Source: Collinsella sp. AM33-4BH (lineage in GTDB: Bacteria; Actinomycetota; Coriobacteriia; Coriobacteriales; Coriobacteriaceae). From it: 64,000 bases of DNA. The position numbers and the translations under genes are program-made. The notes under the pieces were generated by a model that ran no database searches, had not been told where the DNA came from, and saw only the letters and a list, made by a program, of their open reading frames with translations. Positions 41,264 through 50,626 of this stretch are shown piece after piece. How positions within the stretch are numbered: the stretch's first letter is position 1; every line of letters starts with the position of its first letter. Location: assembly GCF_003469205.1 (NCBI RefSeq), contig NZ_QSIN01000008.1, positions 55,085 to 119,084 of the forward strand, written 5' to 3'.

Positions 41264-43873
41264 CTACTTGTCGGCAGCGGTCTTTTTGGCAGTCGACTTC
41301 TTCGCAGTTGACTTCTTCGCGGTCGTCTTCTTGGCGGCAGTGGCTTTCTTAGCCGTCGTCTTTTTGGCCGCCGTTGTCTTCTTCGCCGTGCTCGCCTTGG
41401 TTGTGGTCTTGCGGCCGCGGGCGGGCTTCTTCTCCTTGGTCGGGCAGTCCATGTTCACGCAGATGCGCCACGGACCGCGCGCCGTGTTGACCACCACGAT
41501 GGGGGCGCCGCACTCGGGGCAGGTCTCGCCCGTCGCCTCGAGCTTACCGCGCGCCGGCAGAGGATAGCTCACGCCGCAGTCATCGTAGTTGGTGCAGCGG
41601 ATAAAGCGCTTGCCGCTCTTCTCGCTCTTGTGCGCGATCAGGTCGCCATGGCGTCCGGCCTCGGCGCACACCTTGCACTCGCCCACCTTAAGGTCAGGCT
41701 CGTAGTTGGTGGGGCACGTGGGGTTCACGCAAATCTCGAAGGCCTTCTGGCGGAACGGCTGGCACTTAATGCGCGGCGCGCCGCACTCGGGGCACACGGC
41801 CGCCTCGCCCTCGAGCGGCCTCACCTTGACGCCGCTCGGCACCGGATAGGTCACATCGCAGTCGGGCCAGCCCATGCAGCCGATAAAGCTGCCGCGGGTC
41901 TTGGCGCTCGTCTTCATAACCAGGTCCTTGCCGCACTTGGGACAAGCGCCCACGCGCGCATCGGCCGTGACGGCGTCGCTGATGGCGTCGCCCAGTTCCT
42001 GCGTATGTTTGAGCAGCTCGTCGAGCACGCCGGCCAGCAGCGCGCGCGAGTGCGTCACGACATGTTCTTCGGTGTCCTCGCCGCGCTCCACGCGGGTCAT
42101 GTCGCCGTCGAGCTCGCTGGTCATATCGGGGCTCGTGATGCGCGGGGCAAACTGCGACAGTGCATCGATAATGGCGATGCCCAGCTGGCTCGGCTCCACG
42201 GGATCATTTTTGAGATAGCGCACGGCATACAGGCGCTCGATGATGCTCGCGCGCGTGGACTTGGTGCCCAGGCCGCGCTTTTCCATCTCCTGCACGAGCT
42301 TGCCCTGGCTGTAGCGCGCGGGCGGCTCGGTCTGCTTGGCCTCGAGTTTAATGTCGAAAACGTCGACCGTATCGCCCTGCTCCAGCGGCGGCATCTGCTC
42401 GTCGCGCTTAAGTCCATACGGATACGCCTCGCGGAAGCCCGGGGTCACGAGCACGTCGCCCGAAGCCACGAACGGCTCGCCGTTGACGTCGAGCTCGAGC
42501 TTGGTGTTCTCGATGGTCGCGGGCCCCATGAGCGTTGCCAGGAAGCGGCGGGCGATGAGGTCGTAGAGCTTGCGCTGGCCGCCATCGAGCGTGGACGGAT
42601 CGCCTTCGCCCGTGGGGTAGATGGGCGGGTGGTCGGTGGTCTCGACTTTGCCGCGCGTGGGCTTCATGGGGCCGGCGAGTACCTTTTTGCACACGGGCGC
42701 CAGCGCCGGGTTGATCTTTGCCAGGTCGCTCACCACGGCGCCCAGATCGAGCGTCGCAGGGTACACGGTGTTGTCGACACGCGGATAGCTGATGAGGCCC
42801 GCCATGTAGAGGGACTCGGCGATGCGCATGGTACGTGCAGGTGAGATGCCCTCGGCCGCGGCGGCAGCCTGCAGCGAGGTCGTCGCAAACGGCGTGGGCG
42901 GCTGCTGCTTGCGGGAGCGCTTGGTCACCGCGGCGACGGTTGCCGTCGTAGCGCCGTCGACGTGGCCGTACGCCGTCTCGGCAGCATCTTTGTCGGTAAA
43001 ACGTGTCGTCTTGTGCGCAATCTTAAAGCGGTCATCCTCGGCAGCACCCTGAGCGGCACCCATGCCGCGAATCTGCCAATAGTCCTCGGGCACAAACGCC
43101 ATGCGTTCGCGTTCGCGCTCGACCACCAGAGCGAGCGTCGGCGTCTGCACGCGGCCGGCGGAGCGCACGTTGCCAAAGCCGCCAAACTTGGCGAGCGTCA
43201 GGTAGCGCGTGAGCACCGCACCCCAAATGAGGTCGATGTGCTGGCGGCTCTCGCCGGCGTCGGCCAGATTCTGGTCGAGCGAGACAAGATTATCGAAGGC
43301 CTGCGTAATCTCGGCCTTGGTAAACGAAGAATACTGGGCGCGGGCGACCGGCAAGTCGGGCGCAACCTCGCGCACCTTGTTGAGGGCGTCCGAACCGATC
43401 AGTTCGCCCTCGCGGTCGAAGTCCGTGGCGATAATGACGCTGTCGGACTTCTTGGCAAGGTTCTTGAGCGAGCGGATGAGCTCCTTCTCGGCCGGCAGCT
43501 TAATGACGGGCGCCCAGGTGAGGTAAGGCAGGCTCTCGAGCTTCCAGCCCTTGATGGAGATACCATCAGCAAGAAACGGCTTGCGCTTGGTGTCGTAGGG
43601 CGGACGTGCCAGGCCATCGGGCATATCGGCCGGCAGCATCTCGCCGTCCTCGGTGACCGAATACCAGCCCAGCTTTTTATCGAACAGCACGCTGTCGCAA
43701 AAATCGGGCGCAAGGATGTGACCGGCAAGGCCGATCGTCACGCACTCCTCGCCCTTCCACTCAAAACGGTAGATGGCGGTGTTGTACACCTTGTCCTTTT
43801 TGGGCTTGCCCGTGGACAGACGCTCGGCAATCTGACGCGCGGCGTCGTTTTTCTCGGCGATGATGAGCTTCAA
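41264..43873 (-). CDS. topA: DNA topoisomerase I, type IA
   Basis: The 869-residue enzyme opens with the TOPRIM domain (KLIIAEKNDAARQIAERL; acidic ATDFDREGELIG) and has the catalytic Tyr in LISYPRVDNT. Zinc-ribbon repeats follow (CPKCGKDL, CPECGAPRIKC, CKVCAEAG, CPECGAPI). The C-terminus is a 55-residue Lys/Ala/Thr tail like histone H1 repeats (KKTTAAKKTTAKKA). It relaxes negative supercoils. The opening IIAEKNDAAR is nearer to the archaeal/TopB-like version than to E. coli TopA. Confidence 0.92.
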   Translation of the reverse strand: MKLIIAEKNDAARQIAERLSTGKPKKDKVYNTAIYRFEWKGEECVTIGLAGHILAPDFCDSVLFDKKLGWYSVTEDGEMLPADMPDGLARPPYDTKRKPFLADGISIKGWKLESLPYLTWAPVIKLPAEKELIRSLKNLAKKSDSVIIATDFDREGELIGSDALNKVREVAPDLPVARAQYSSFTKAEITQAFDNLVSLDQNLADAGESRQHIDLIWGAVLTRYLTLAKFGGFGNVRSAGRVQTPTLALVVERERERMAFVPEDYWQIRGMGAAQGAAEDDRFKIAHKTTRFTDKDAAETAYGHVDGATTATVAAVTKRSRKQQPPTPFATTSLQAAAAAEGISPARTMRIAESLYMAGLISYPRVDNTVYPATLDLGAVVSDLAKINPALAPVCKKVLAGPMKPTRGKVETTDHPPIYPTGEGDPSTLDGGQRKLYDLIARRFLATLMGPATIENTKLELDVNGEPFVASGDVLVTPGFREAYPYGLKRDEQMPPLEQGDTVDVFDIKLEAKQTEPPARYSQGKLVQEMEKRGLGTKSTRASIIERLYAVRYLKNDPVEPSQLGIAIIDALSQFAPRITSPDMTSELDGDMTRVERGEDTEEHVVTHSRALLAGVLDELLKHTQELGDAISDAVTADARVGACPKCGKDLVMKTSAKTRGSFIGCMGWPDCDVTYPVPSGVKVRPLEGEAAVCPECGAPRIKCQPFRQKAFEICVNPTCPTNYEPDLKVGECKVCAEAGRHGDLIAHKSEKSGKRFIRCTNYDDCGVSYPLPARGKLEATGETCPECGAPIVVVNTARGPWRICVNMDCPTKEKKPARGRKTTTKASTAKKTTAAKKTTAKKATAAKKTTAKKSTAKKSTAKKTAADK

Positions 43874-43927
43874 AAGAGGCTCCTATCTCGTATCTCTGCG
43901 GCTACGCCCGCCCGTATGGCGGCCGAC

Positions 43928-44611
43928 TTACGCCCTTGCTTGCTCAATCTGCCCGATGAGCCAATCGCACCAGGCATCCATGCCCTCGCCCTTGCGCGCG
44001 CTCACGGCAAACCGCGGCGCCTGCGGATTGAGGTCATCGAGTGTCTTAGTATACCTATCCATGTCAAAATCGAAAGCCGGGGCCACGTCGACCTTGTTGA
44101 GCAGCTGCGCGCCGGCGTGCTGGAAGATGCCCGGATACTTGATGGGCTTGTCGTCGCCCTCGGGCACCGAGAGAATCATGATGGACAGGTTCTCGCCCAG
44201 GTCAAAGTCGACCGGGCAGACCAGGTTACCCACGTTTTCGATAAAGATGACGTCGATGTTCTCCAGACCCACAGCCTGGTCGAAGGCATCGACAGCCTCC
44301 ATGATCATGTTGCCCTCGAGGTGGCACAGACCGCCCGTGTTAATCTGGATGGCGGGCATGCCGGCTTCCTTCATGGTAATGGCGTCGACATCCGAAGCGA
44401 TATCGCCCTCGATGACGGCACAGCGCAGGCCGGCTTTGTCACGCAGGCGCTCGTTGGTGCCCAGAATCGTGGTGGTCTTACCCGAGCCGGGGCTCGACAG
44501 CACATTGATCACGTAGGTGTTCGTCTGCTCAAATCGATGACGCAGCTGATCTGCCAGGCGCTCGTTGCGCGACAGAATCGGCGAAGCAATATCAATCGTT
44601 TTCTCGGCCAT
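43928..44611 (-). CDS. hypB: nickel GTPase HypB
   Basis: The 227-residue SIMIBI GTPase inserts nickel during [NiFe]-hydrogenase maturation. P-loop SPGSGKTTT at residues 40-48; metal-linked GGLCHLEGNMI; ENVGNLVCP; NKVDV. It lacks the His-rich N-terminal nickel store found in some HypB. HypA follows upstream by 55 bp. No hydrogenase or hypCDEF is in the window. GGAGCG precedes the ATG. Confidence 0.95.
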   Translation of the reverse strand: MAEKTIDIASPILSRNERLADQLRHRFEQTNTYVINVLSSPGSGKTTTILGTNERLRDKAGLRCAVIEGDIASDVDAITMKEAGMPAIQINTGGLCHLEGNMIMEAVDAFDQAVGLENIDVIFIENVGNLVCPVDFDLGENLSIMILSVPEGDDKPIKYPGIFQHAGAQLLNKVDVAPAFDFDMDRYTKTLDDLNPQAPRFAVSARKGEGMDAWCDWLIGQIEQARA

Positions 44612-44666
44612 ACTTAGCGCTCCTTACTTTGGCCCCTTTATACCCCATCGCTAGATGGCTAGCGGG

Positions 44667-45023
44667 CTAATCGTCGGGGGTTTCGATTTCGATACTTGCG
44701 ATATCGAGCTCGCGGCCGTGCAGCAGGCGCACGTTGGCGCCGCCACACTGGGGGCAGCGACAATGGAAACGGTCGTGCTCAAAGACCTCGCCGCAGTCCA
44801 GGCACTCGCTTTGTGGATGGACCTCCTCCACGGCAAGCTCGCAGCCGCGCGTGAGCGGGTCCTCGTCGCGAAACGTCTCCCACGCAAAGTCGAGCGCCTC
44901 GCGCACGACCTCGGTCATATCCCCGATACGAAGCGTTACCAAAACGGCGCGCGAGGCCCCCGCCCCACGCGCCGCGCGAATCACTGTATCGAGCATGCCG
45001 TTGACAATGCCAACCTCGTGCAT
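44667..45023 (-). CDS. hypA: hydrogenase nickel metallochaperone HypA
   Basis: The 118-residue protein begins MHEVGIVNGML with the nickel-binding His2, and has two CxxC pairs for zinc (CLDCGE and CPQCGG). It delivers nickel to the hydrogenase large subunit with HypB. It sits 6 bp after the tatC stop and before hypB. The Tat export genes upstream make sense, since hydrogenase small subunits travel by Tat. Confidence 0.95.
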   Translation of the reverse strand: MHEVGIVNGMLDTVIRAARGAGASRAVLVTLRIGDMTEVVREALDFAWETFRDEDPLTRGCELAVEEVHPQSECLDCGEVFEHDRFHCRCPQCGGANVRLLHGRELDIASIEIETPDD

Positions 45024-45029
45024 ACCGAT

Positions 45030-45812
45030 TTACTCCTCGTCGTCCGAGAACAGGTCCAGACGGCTCACGAACAGGCCCTCCTTGCCCTCGCGCGCGGTAA
45101 TGACCACGCGAGCGATGGCAAGCGAAATCTCGTAGAGCGAGAGCAGGGCGCCATACATGAGACCCAGCGTAACGGGCGAGCCGTCGGGCGTAATCACAGC
45201 CGAGCCCACGAGCAGGCCAACGTATACGTAACGCCAGGCGCTGCGGAAGGCCGCATAGGACACAATATGGAAGACGGACAGGTAGAAGATGATGAGCGGC
45301 AGCTCAAACGCCACACCAAAGCCGATCATAAAGAGCAGCTCCATGTTGACGTAGTTCTCCAGGTCGGGCAGCGCGGTTGCGACGGCCGAGGTCTCGCCGA
45401 TGAGCCACTCAAAGCCCGCCGGAATAATGACGAAGTAGCAGAAGATGGCGCCCAGGAAGAACAGCACCGTCGAGGCGAGCACCGTGGGTACGACCCATTT
45501 GCGCTCGTTGGGGCGCAGTGCCGGCAGGAAAAATGCCAGGATCTGCCAGATGATCATGGGCGTGCACATGACCACGGCCATCTTGATGGCCAGCGAGAAG
45601 CGCAGTCCAAAGCCGCCGAGCGTGGTGGTGATGTAGAACTTACCGTCCGGCACAAACGAGCGGATGGGATCCTCGAGGATATCGAGCACCACGGGCGTGG
45701 CAAAGTACAGCACGATGGCGGCGGCAAACACCGACACGACCACGATGGTCAGGCGGCGACGGAGCTCTCCCAGGTGATCGAAGAGCGGCATACGCGCAGG
45801 TCCGATAGGCAT
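45030..45812 (-). CDS. tatC: twin-arginine translocase TatC
   Basis: The 260-residue membrane protein has the N-terminal signature MPLFDHLGELRRRL, about six membrane segments, and the conserved PNERKW and FELPLIIFYLS. It recognises Tat signal peptides. It starts at the last base of the tatA stop (TAATG). The acidic C-terminus ends FSDDEE. Confidence 0.95.
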   Translation of the reverse strand: MPIGPARMPLFDHLGELRRRLTIVVVSVFAAAIVLYFATPVVLDILEDPIRSFVPDGKFYITTTLGGFGLRFSLAIKMAVVMCTPMIIWQILAFFLPALRPNERKWVVPTVLASTVLFFLGAIFCYFVIIPAGFEWLIGETSAVATALPDLENYVNMELLFMIGFGVAFELPLIIFYLSVFHIVSYAAFRSAWRYVYVGLLVGSAVITPDGSPVTLGLMYGALLSLYEISLAIARVVITAREGKEGLFVSRLDLFSDDEE

Positions 45813-46384
45813 TACTCATCGCCTCCCTTCGGGGCATCGGCGGCAGCAGTCTCGGCAGCGTCCTCGGCCTCGAGCTCGCGAGCGAGCTGGTCGACGACAG
45901 CCTTGCGCTTGCGGGGACGGCGGGCGTAGAGGTCAGCCGTCGTGGGCTCTGCCGGCTCGGGCTCGGGCTCTGCAGCAGGCTCGGGCTCGACGGCAGTAGC
46001 AGGCTCTGTACCCTCGGCCTCATCAACAGCGCCTTCGCCCTCAGCAGCACCCTCGCTTGCGGCCTTCTCGGCAGCAAGACGGGCGCGACGCTCGGCAAAG
46101 GTCTCCTTCTTGGCGGGCGCTGCCGTCTCGGCGGCATCCTCGTCCGCATCGGAATCGTCGTCGGTCGCAGCAGTCTTCTTGGGCTTGACCGGGGCCGACG
46201 CGGCCTCGCTCACCGGATCGATAATCTCGGACTGAACAACGGCCGTCATCTTTTCCTGCGTCTCGCGGAACTGACGGATGGCACGGCCGATCGTGCGGCC
46301 CATCTGCGGGAGCTTATCCGGGCCAAACAGCAAAAAGCCGAAGACCACGATGATCGCGAGCTCACCCTCTCCAATACCAAACAC
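45812..46384 (-). CDS. tatA: TatA/TatB-family twin-arginine translocase component
   Basis: The 190-residue protein has one N-terminal membrane helix (GEGELAIIVVFGFLLFGPDK), the FGPDKLPQMG hinge and an amphipathic helix, then a long acidic Ala/Glu/Pro tail (about 140 residues, with EPEPAAEPEPEPAEP). It is longer than TatA and nearer to TatB in length; only one such gene is next to tatC. The GTG at 46384 was chosen as GGAGG lies 5 bp upstream; the longest frame begins at 46429. Confidence 0.9.
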   Translation of the reverse strand: MFGIGEGELAIIVVFGFLLFGPDKLPQMGRTIGRAIRQFRETQEKMTAVVQSEIIDPVSEAASAPVKPKKTAATDDDSDADEDAAETAAPAKKETFAERRARLAAEKAASEGAAEGEGAVDEAEGTEPATAVEPEPAAEPEPEPAEPTTADLYARRPRKRKAVVDQLARELEAEDAAETAAADAPKGGDE

Positions 46385-46537
46385 ACATACCTCCAAGGCT
46401 CGATGTGAGTCGAGCCCGCACCGCGCCATTCGGCCGGAACTCGTCTATTCATTCGGTCAAGTATAGCGCCCGGACGCCAAAACGTCCGAGCGCATCACAA
46501 ACATATGCCAAACGGCACGCCCTTTTGGGGGCAAAGA

Positions 46538-46852
46538 TTATGCAGCGGTGATCGAAATCTCCTGGTCGACACCCAACAGCTGAACCACGCGCATCACCGG
46601 GGGCTGCACGTTGACGCAGCTAAAACGCTTACCATGATCAGCTGCGTGGTGTGCGGCGCCCACAAGCACGCCAATGCCTGTCGAATCGATGTAGCTCACC
46701 TGGGCAAAATCGAGCTCAACGGCCTCAGTGGGCTGCTCGAGCGCCAGGTCGATGGCATTGCGCAGGCTATCGGCGTTAGAGATATCGATCTCACCGGTCA
46801 CCTTAATGGTGTAGAGCTCTGGCGTGGGGTTGGTGGAAATACCCAAATCCAT
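46538..46852 (-). CDS. STAS-domain anti-sigma factor antagonist
   Basis: The 104-residue protein has the SpoIIAA/RsbV pattern, with phosphorylatable Ser57 in YIDSTGIGVLV. It would release a sigma factor by binding an anti-sigma kinase. No kinase (RsbW/SpoIIAB) or sigma gene is adjacent. AAAGGAGCG precedes the ATG. It is 66 bp downstream of the aminotransferase gene on the same strand. Confidence 0.9.
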   Translation of the reverse strand: MDLGISTNPTPELYTIKVTGEIDISNADSLRNAIDLALEQPTEAVELDFAQVSYIDSTGIGVLVGAAHHAADHGKRFSCVNVQPPVMRVVQLLGVDQEISITAA

Positions 46853-46918
46853 GTATACGCTCCTTTACGTATCGAAAGTGCGGATAGTACTAGGCGCGGA
46901 CTTGCGGGGCCCTACGCG

Positions 46919-48223
46919 TTAGGCGCGCTCGGTACGCGCAAGCTCGGCAGCGACGAGCTTGACAGCCAGCACCAGCACATCGAGCGCAGCCTCCAGGTCC
47001 TCGACCGTGGGATAGCTCGGCGCGATGCGGATGTTGGTGTCGCGCGGATCCTTGCCATAAGGCCAGGTGGCACCAGCCGGCGTGAGCTTGACGCCCAGGT
47101 CGGCACAAAGCGCGGCGACCTTCTGGGCCGAGCCCTCGGGGCCATCGAAACTCACAAAGTAGCCGCCATGGGGATGAGTCCAAGTGGCGCAACCCGTGTT
47201 GCCCAAGCCCTCGGTGAGTTTACGCTCAACGGCCTCAAAGCGCGGGCGCAGGAACTCGGCATGCTTTTTCATGTGCTCCTTGACCGCCTCGATGGTGGGA
47301 AGGAAACGCACGTGACGCAGCTGGTTGAGCTTGTCGGCGCTAATAAGACCGGCCTTCAGGCGCTTGGAGAACTCGGCGATGACCGCGGGGCTCGCACCGA
47401 TAAAGCCGATGCCGGCACCCGGGAAGGTGATCTTGGACGTCGAGGCAAAGGCCACCACGCGGTCCTCGGTGCCCGCCGCGCGGGCAAGATCGAAGATGTT
47501 GGCGAGCTCGTCGGTCTCGTCGTACAGGTCGTGCACGCAGTAGGCGTTGTCCCAGAAGATGCGGAAATCGGGCGCGGCCGTGGGCATCTCGACCAGGCGA
47601 CGCACAGTGTCCTCGCTAAAGGTGATGCCCGTGGGGTTGGAATACTTGGGCACGCACCAGATGCCCTTGATGGAGTCGTCGGTGGCAACCAGGCGCTCAA
47701 CCTCGTCCATGTCGGGGCCGTTGTCGGTCATCGCGACGGGGACGTTCTCGATGCCCAAGTCGGCGGTGATGCCAAAGTGGCGATCGTAGCCAGGAACGGG
47801 GCACAGGAACTTGACCTTCTTGCCGTCGTGCGCTGCCTCGTAAGCCTCCCAAGGGTCGCTGCCGCACGAGCCGCAACGCCAGAACATACCGGCGATATCG
47901 TGCTCGATCAGCAGGCTCGATGAGCCCAGTACGAGCGTCTGCTCGGCAGGACAACCCAGGAACTCCCCCGCCAGCTTGCGTGCCGAGGGAATGCCCTCGA
48001 AGCAACCGTAGTTGGAGCAGTCGACATTGCCGTCGTGCAGATCGGCATCGGCATTGAGGATATCGAGCATGGGGCGAGAAATGTTCACCTGGGAGGGCGA
48101 CGGCTTGCCGCGCGCCATGTCGAGCGCCAGGCCCTTGGCCTTGACCTCGGCAACCTCGGCTTTAAGCGCCTCGATGGCGGCATCGAGTTCGGTGGTTTCC
48201 ATCTTCTGGTAGATCGTCTGCAT
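46919..48223 (-). CDS. class I aminotransferase (aspartate-type, Ic subgroup)
   Basis: The 434-residue PLP enzyme has LDMARGKPSPSQ and LGSSSLLIEHDIAGMF near the front, the PLP-contacting WCVPKYSNPTG, the Schiff-base Lys in FASTSKITFPGAG and the C-terminal NIRIAPSYP. These are the marks of the subgroup known from bacterial Asp aminotransferase (PF12897 type). It moves amino groups between an amino acid and 2-oxoglutarate; the substrate cannot be read. Confidence 0.9.
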   Translation of the reverse strand: MQTIYQKMETTELDAAIEALKAEVAEVKAKGLALDMARGKPSPSQVNISRPMLDILNADADLHDGNVDCSNYGCFEGIPSARKLAGEFLGCPAEQTLVLGSSSLLIEHDIAGMFWRCGSCGSDPWEAYEAAHDGKKVKFLCPVPGYDRHFGITADLGIENVPVAMTDNGPDMDEVERLVATDDSIKGIWCVPKYSNPTGITFSEDTVRRLVEMPTAAPDFRIFWDNAYCVHDLYDETDELANIFDLARAAGTEDRVVAFASTSKITFPGAGIGFIGASPAVIAEFSKRLKAGLISADKLNQLRHVRFLPTIEAVKEHMKKHAEFLRPRFEAVERKLTEGLGNTGCATWTHPHGGYFVSFDGPEGSAQKVAALCADLGVKLTPAGATWPYGKDPRDTNIRIAPSYPTVEDLEAALDVLVLAVKLVAAELARTERA

Positions 48224-48372
48224 GGGTGCGACCTTTCGCGAAGCGGTACGTTGCAGTTCGTCTAAGTATAGACCGCCACCGCCGCAACGGTATGAAGCCG
48301 TGATAGATTAAGTTCATCGCAATGAATTACGAATCGCCGCGCATGCCGGCGTGGGGCGCCCAAGGAGGCACT

Positions 48373-48627
48373 ATGGAGTACGGATCGTTTCAGGCCGAGG
48401 AATTCGGCGACTTGCAGCGCCTGGTCGACGGACTGTTTTACGACCGCCACGCCATCGACCGCCTGGATCTGATCGTACAGGCCGAAATCTTGGACCTGGC
48501 GCCCGACCTCATGGAGATCGTGAACCTTTTGCCGCCCGGCTACTACGACCGCCAGTCACTTTGCGACCAGCTCAACTCCGCCTTGGCCGCCCACGGCTGG
48601 GGCGCCGTCTACGGAACGGTGGAATAA
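48373..48627 (+). CDS. hypothetical protein
   Basis: The 84-residue acidic soluble protein (MEYGSFQAEEFGDLQRLVDG... AAHGWGAVYGTVE) has mostly helices. No family recognised. The ATG at 48373 follows AAGGAGGCACT, the strongest ribosome site here; an upstream ATG at 48322 in the same frame lacks one. It is divergent from the aminotransferase gene. Confidence 0.8.
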   Translation: MEYGSFQAEEFGDLQRLVDGLFYDRHAIDRLDLIVQAEILDLAPDLMEIVNLLPPGYYDRQSLCDQLNSALAAHGWGAVYGTVE

Positions 48628-48686
48628 GCCTCGAGGCCGGCGATTTGGCCCGCTTCCCGACCTTGGCGAGGCTTGTTTTAGGGCTT

Positions 48687-48916
48687 GTGGCCAAAAAAGG
48701 GCAAATATGAGTACTGTTACCTTTTTAGTAGCAGCGATTCTTGGTCGAAATCGGCAAAACTCGACTTGAAACTTCCTAATCACCGTCAGCTAGCGCCAAA
48801 TTGGAATTCGATGGTCACTCATTAACGTACAGTTCTTATAACTTTGTTCATTATTTTCCGCACCTAAAATGATACGCCGTTTGTGACAGTACTCACAAAC
48901 GGCGTTTTTTGACCAC
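48687..48916. repeat. MITE-like palindromic element, copy 2
   Basis: Left end GTGGCCAAAAAAGGGCAAAT... (48687-48720) shares AAATATGAGTACTGTTACC and TTTAGTAGCAGCGATT with the left end of 32941-33157. The right end (48883-48916), reversed, begins GTGGTCAAAAAACG and contains TGAGTACTGTCAC. It fills the 373-bp gap after the 84-residue gene. Confidence 0.65.
48875..48910 (+). terminator. terminator-like hairpin inside the right end of the element
   Basis: CGCCGTTTGTGA and TCACAAACGGCG pair perfectly around CAGTAC and are followed by TTTTTTG. Confidence 0.7.
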
Positions 48917-49000
48917 TGGCGTGTCTGGCAGGCGGCAAGCACCGCCCGAATCCGCATTTTGAACGCGCCCGAATCGGTTCTGGAGCCGGTTTTCGCGCTC

Positions 49001-50359
49001 TTACTCGTCTTTGGGCGAGAGATGCTTGCAGACCACGCTCATGTAGATCATGCCGAGCACGGCTGCGGTGACCGAACCGGCGAGAATAGCGGCCTTGGCT
49101 GCAAGAACCTCAAACTGGGCCGTCGGGAAGGCAAGGCCGCTGATGAGAATCGACATGGTAAAGCCGATACCGCCCAGAATGCCCACGCCGGCAATCATGT
49201 GCCAGTTGACATTGTGCGGCAGCTCGCAGGCCTTAAGCTTAACCAGGGCAAACGTCATACCAAAGATGCCGATCGGCTTGCCCAGCAGCATGCCAAAGTA
49301 CACGCCGAGCGTCACCGGGTCGGTGAGCAGCGTGCTCATGTCCACGCCCACTAAGCGAACCTGAGCGTTTACGAACGCAAAGATCGGCAGGATCACAAAG
49401 TTGACCGGCGTGGAGATCAGACGCTCCATGCGGATAAGCGGCGGGGTCACGCGGTGCATGACGCGCTCGACCTTGGTTGTCGAGACGGTAAAGTCATGCT
49501 GGCCCAGGATGTGTGCCTCATCATCGTAGCGGTCATCGAGCAGCGGCAGGCACTCGCCCAGCCAATCGGTGAGGCTATCGAGCTTGACGCCACACTTGGC
49601 CGGGATGGTAAAGGCCAAGATGACGCCAGCAAGCGTGGCATGTACGCCGCTCTTGAACATGCAGAACCACAGCAGCAGCCCCAGTACCGAATACGGGGCA
49701 AGGCGGTAATGCTGCGTCTTGTTGAGCCACACGAGCGCGCAGGTCACAAGCGCGGCGGCGCCCAACCAAAACGGATTGGGGCTCTGACCGTAGAAGATGG
49801 CGATGGCGGCGATGGAGATGAGGTCGTCGGCGATGGCGAGCGTCGAGAAGAACACGCGCACGCCGTTGGGCACGCGATTGCCCAAAAGCGACAGCACGCC
49901 CAGCGCGAAGGCAATATCGGTTGCCATGGGGATGGCCCAACCGTTGCGGGCGCCGGCATGGTTAAAGATCAGGTAGATGCAGGCGGGAACGACGACGCCG
50001 CCCACGGCCGCCAGCATGGGAAGCATGGCCTGACGCGGATTCTTGAGCTCGCCGACCGTCATTTCGTACTTAAGCTCAATGCCCACCAACAAAAAGAAAA
50101 TCGCCATGAGGAAGTCGTTGACGAAAAGCTCAACGGTGAGGCCAGCCGTCAAATGCCCCAGACCCACATACAGCGGGGTCTCCAAAAAGTGATGGATGGC
50201 CTCGTAGGCATCGGTATTGGCGCAAATGACGGCGGCGATGGCGGCGATGACCATAACCGCGGCGGAAATCGTGCCGTTCTCGGCGATGCGCTCCCAGATG
50301 TCGTGACGTTCAAAGCGCTTGCGTTCACGAACGTTGAACAGCTGCTCGGGTGCTGCCAT
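49001..50359 (-). CDS. nhaA: Na+/H+ antiporter NhaA
   Basis: The 452-residue inner-membrane protein has about 12 membrane segments with the conserved NDFLMAIFFLLVGIELKYE, the ion-binding Asp in MATDIAFALGVLSLLG and ADDLISI, and GIGFTMSILI at the end. It exchanges sodium or lithium for protons at alkaline pH. Longer than E. coli NhaA (388) by a charged N-terminus and an extended loop (SLTDWLGECLPLLDDRYDDE). Ribosome site AAAGGAGCCGCCC. Confidence 0.95.
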   Translation of the reverse strand: MAAPEQLFNVRERKRFERHDIWERIAENGTISAAVMVIAAIAAVICANTDAYEAIHHFLETPLYVGLGHLTAGLTVELFVNDFLMAIFFLLVGIELKYEMTVGELKNPRQAMLPMLAAVGGVVVPACIYLIFNHAGARNGWAIPMATDIAFALGVLSLLGNRVPNGVRVFFSTLAIADDLISIAAIAIFYGQSPNPFWLGAAALVTCALVWLNKTQHYRLAPYSVLGLLLWFCMFKSGVHATLAGVILAFTIPAKCGVKLDSLTDWLGECLPLLDDRYDDEAHILGQHDFTVSTTKVERVMHRVTPPLIRMERLISTPVNFVILPIFAFVNAQVRLVGVDMSTLLTDPVTLGVYFGMLLGKPIGIFGMTFALVKLKACELPHNVNWHMIAGVGILGGIGFTMSILISGLAFPTAQFEVLAAKAAILAGSVTAAVLGMIYMSVVCKHLSPKDE

Positions 50360-50566
50360 GGGCGGCTCCTTTCACGGGAAAGCTCCCGTCTTAAAAAAGC
50401 ACGGCCCGCCCAAGTGGCGGCGCCGCGCTCTAACGTATTACGCTTGCATCTAGCCTACCCTGCACGACAAGCACGCAGGCGTGGCCGAAAAGCGGAACCA
50501 CAGGTTGAACATTATTTGCTCAACGGCACGGGCACGCCTGTCCGGGAGACGACGCGGCGCCGTGCA

Positions 50567-50607
50567 CAAAAAACGACCGGAGCGCGGGGCGTCCGCGATC
50601 CGGTCGT
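50567..50607 (-). terminator. terminator of ppaC
   Basis: On the minus strand ACGACCGGATCGCG pairs with CGCTCCGGTCGT and continues TTTTTTGTG. Confidence 0.88.
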
Positions 50608-50626
50608 GGCGTTCGGTCAACTAAAC

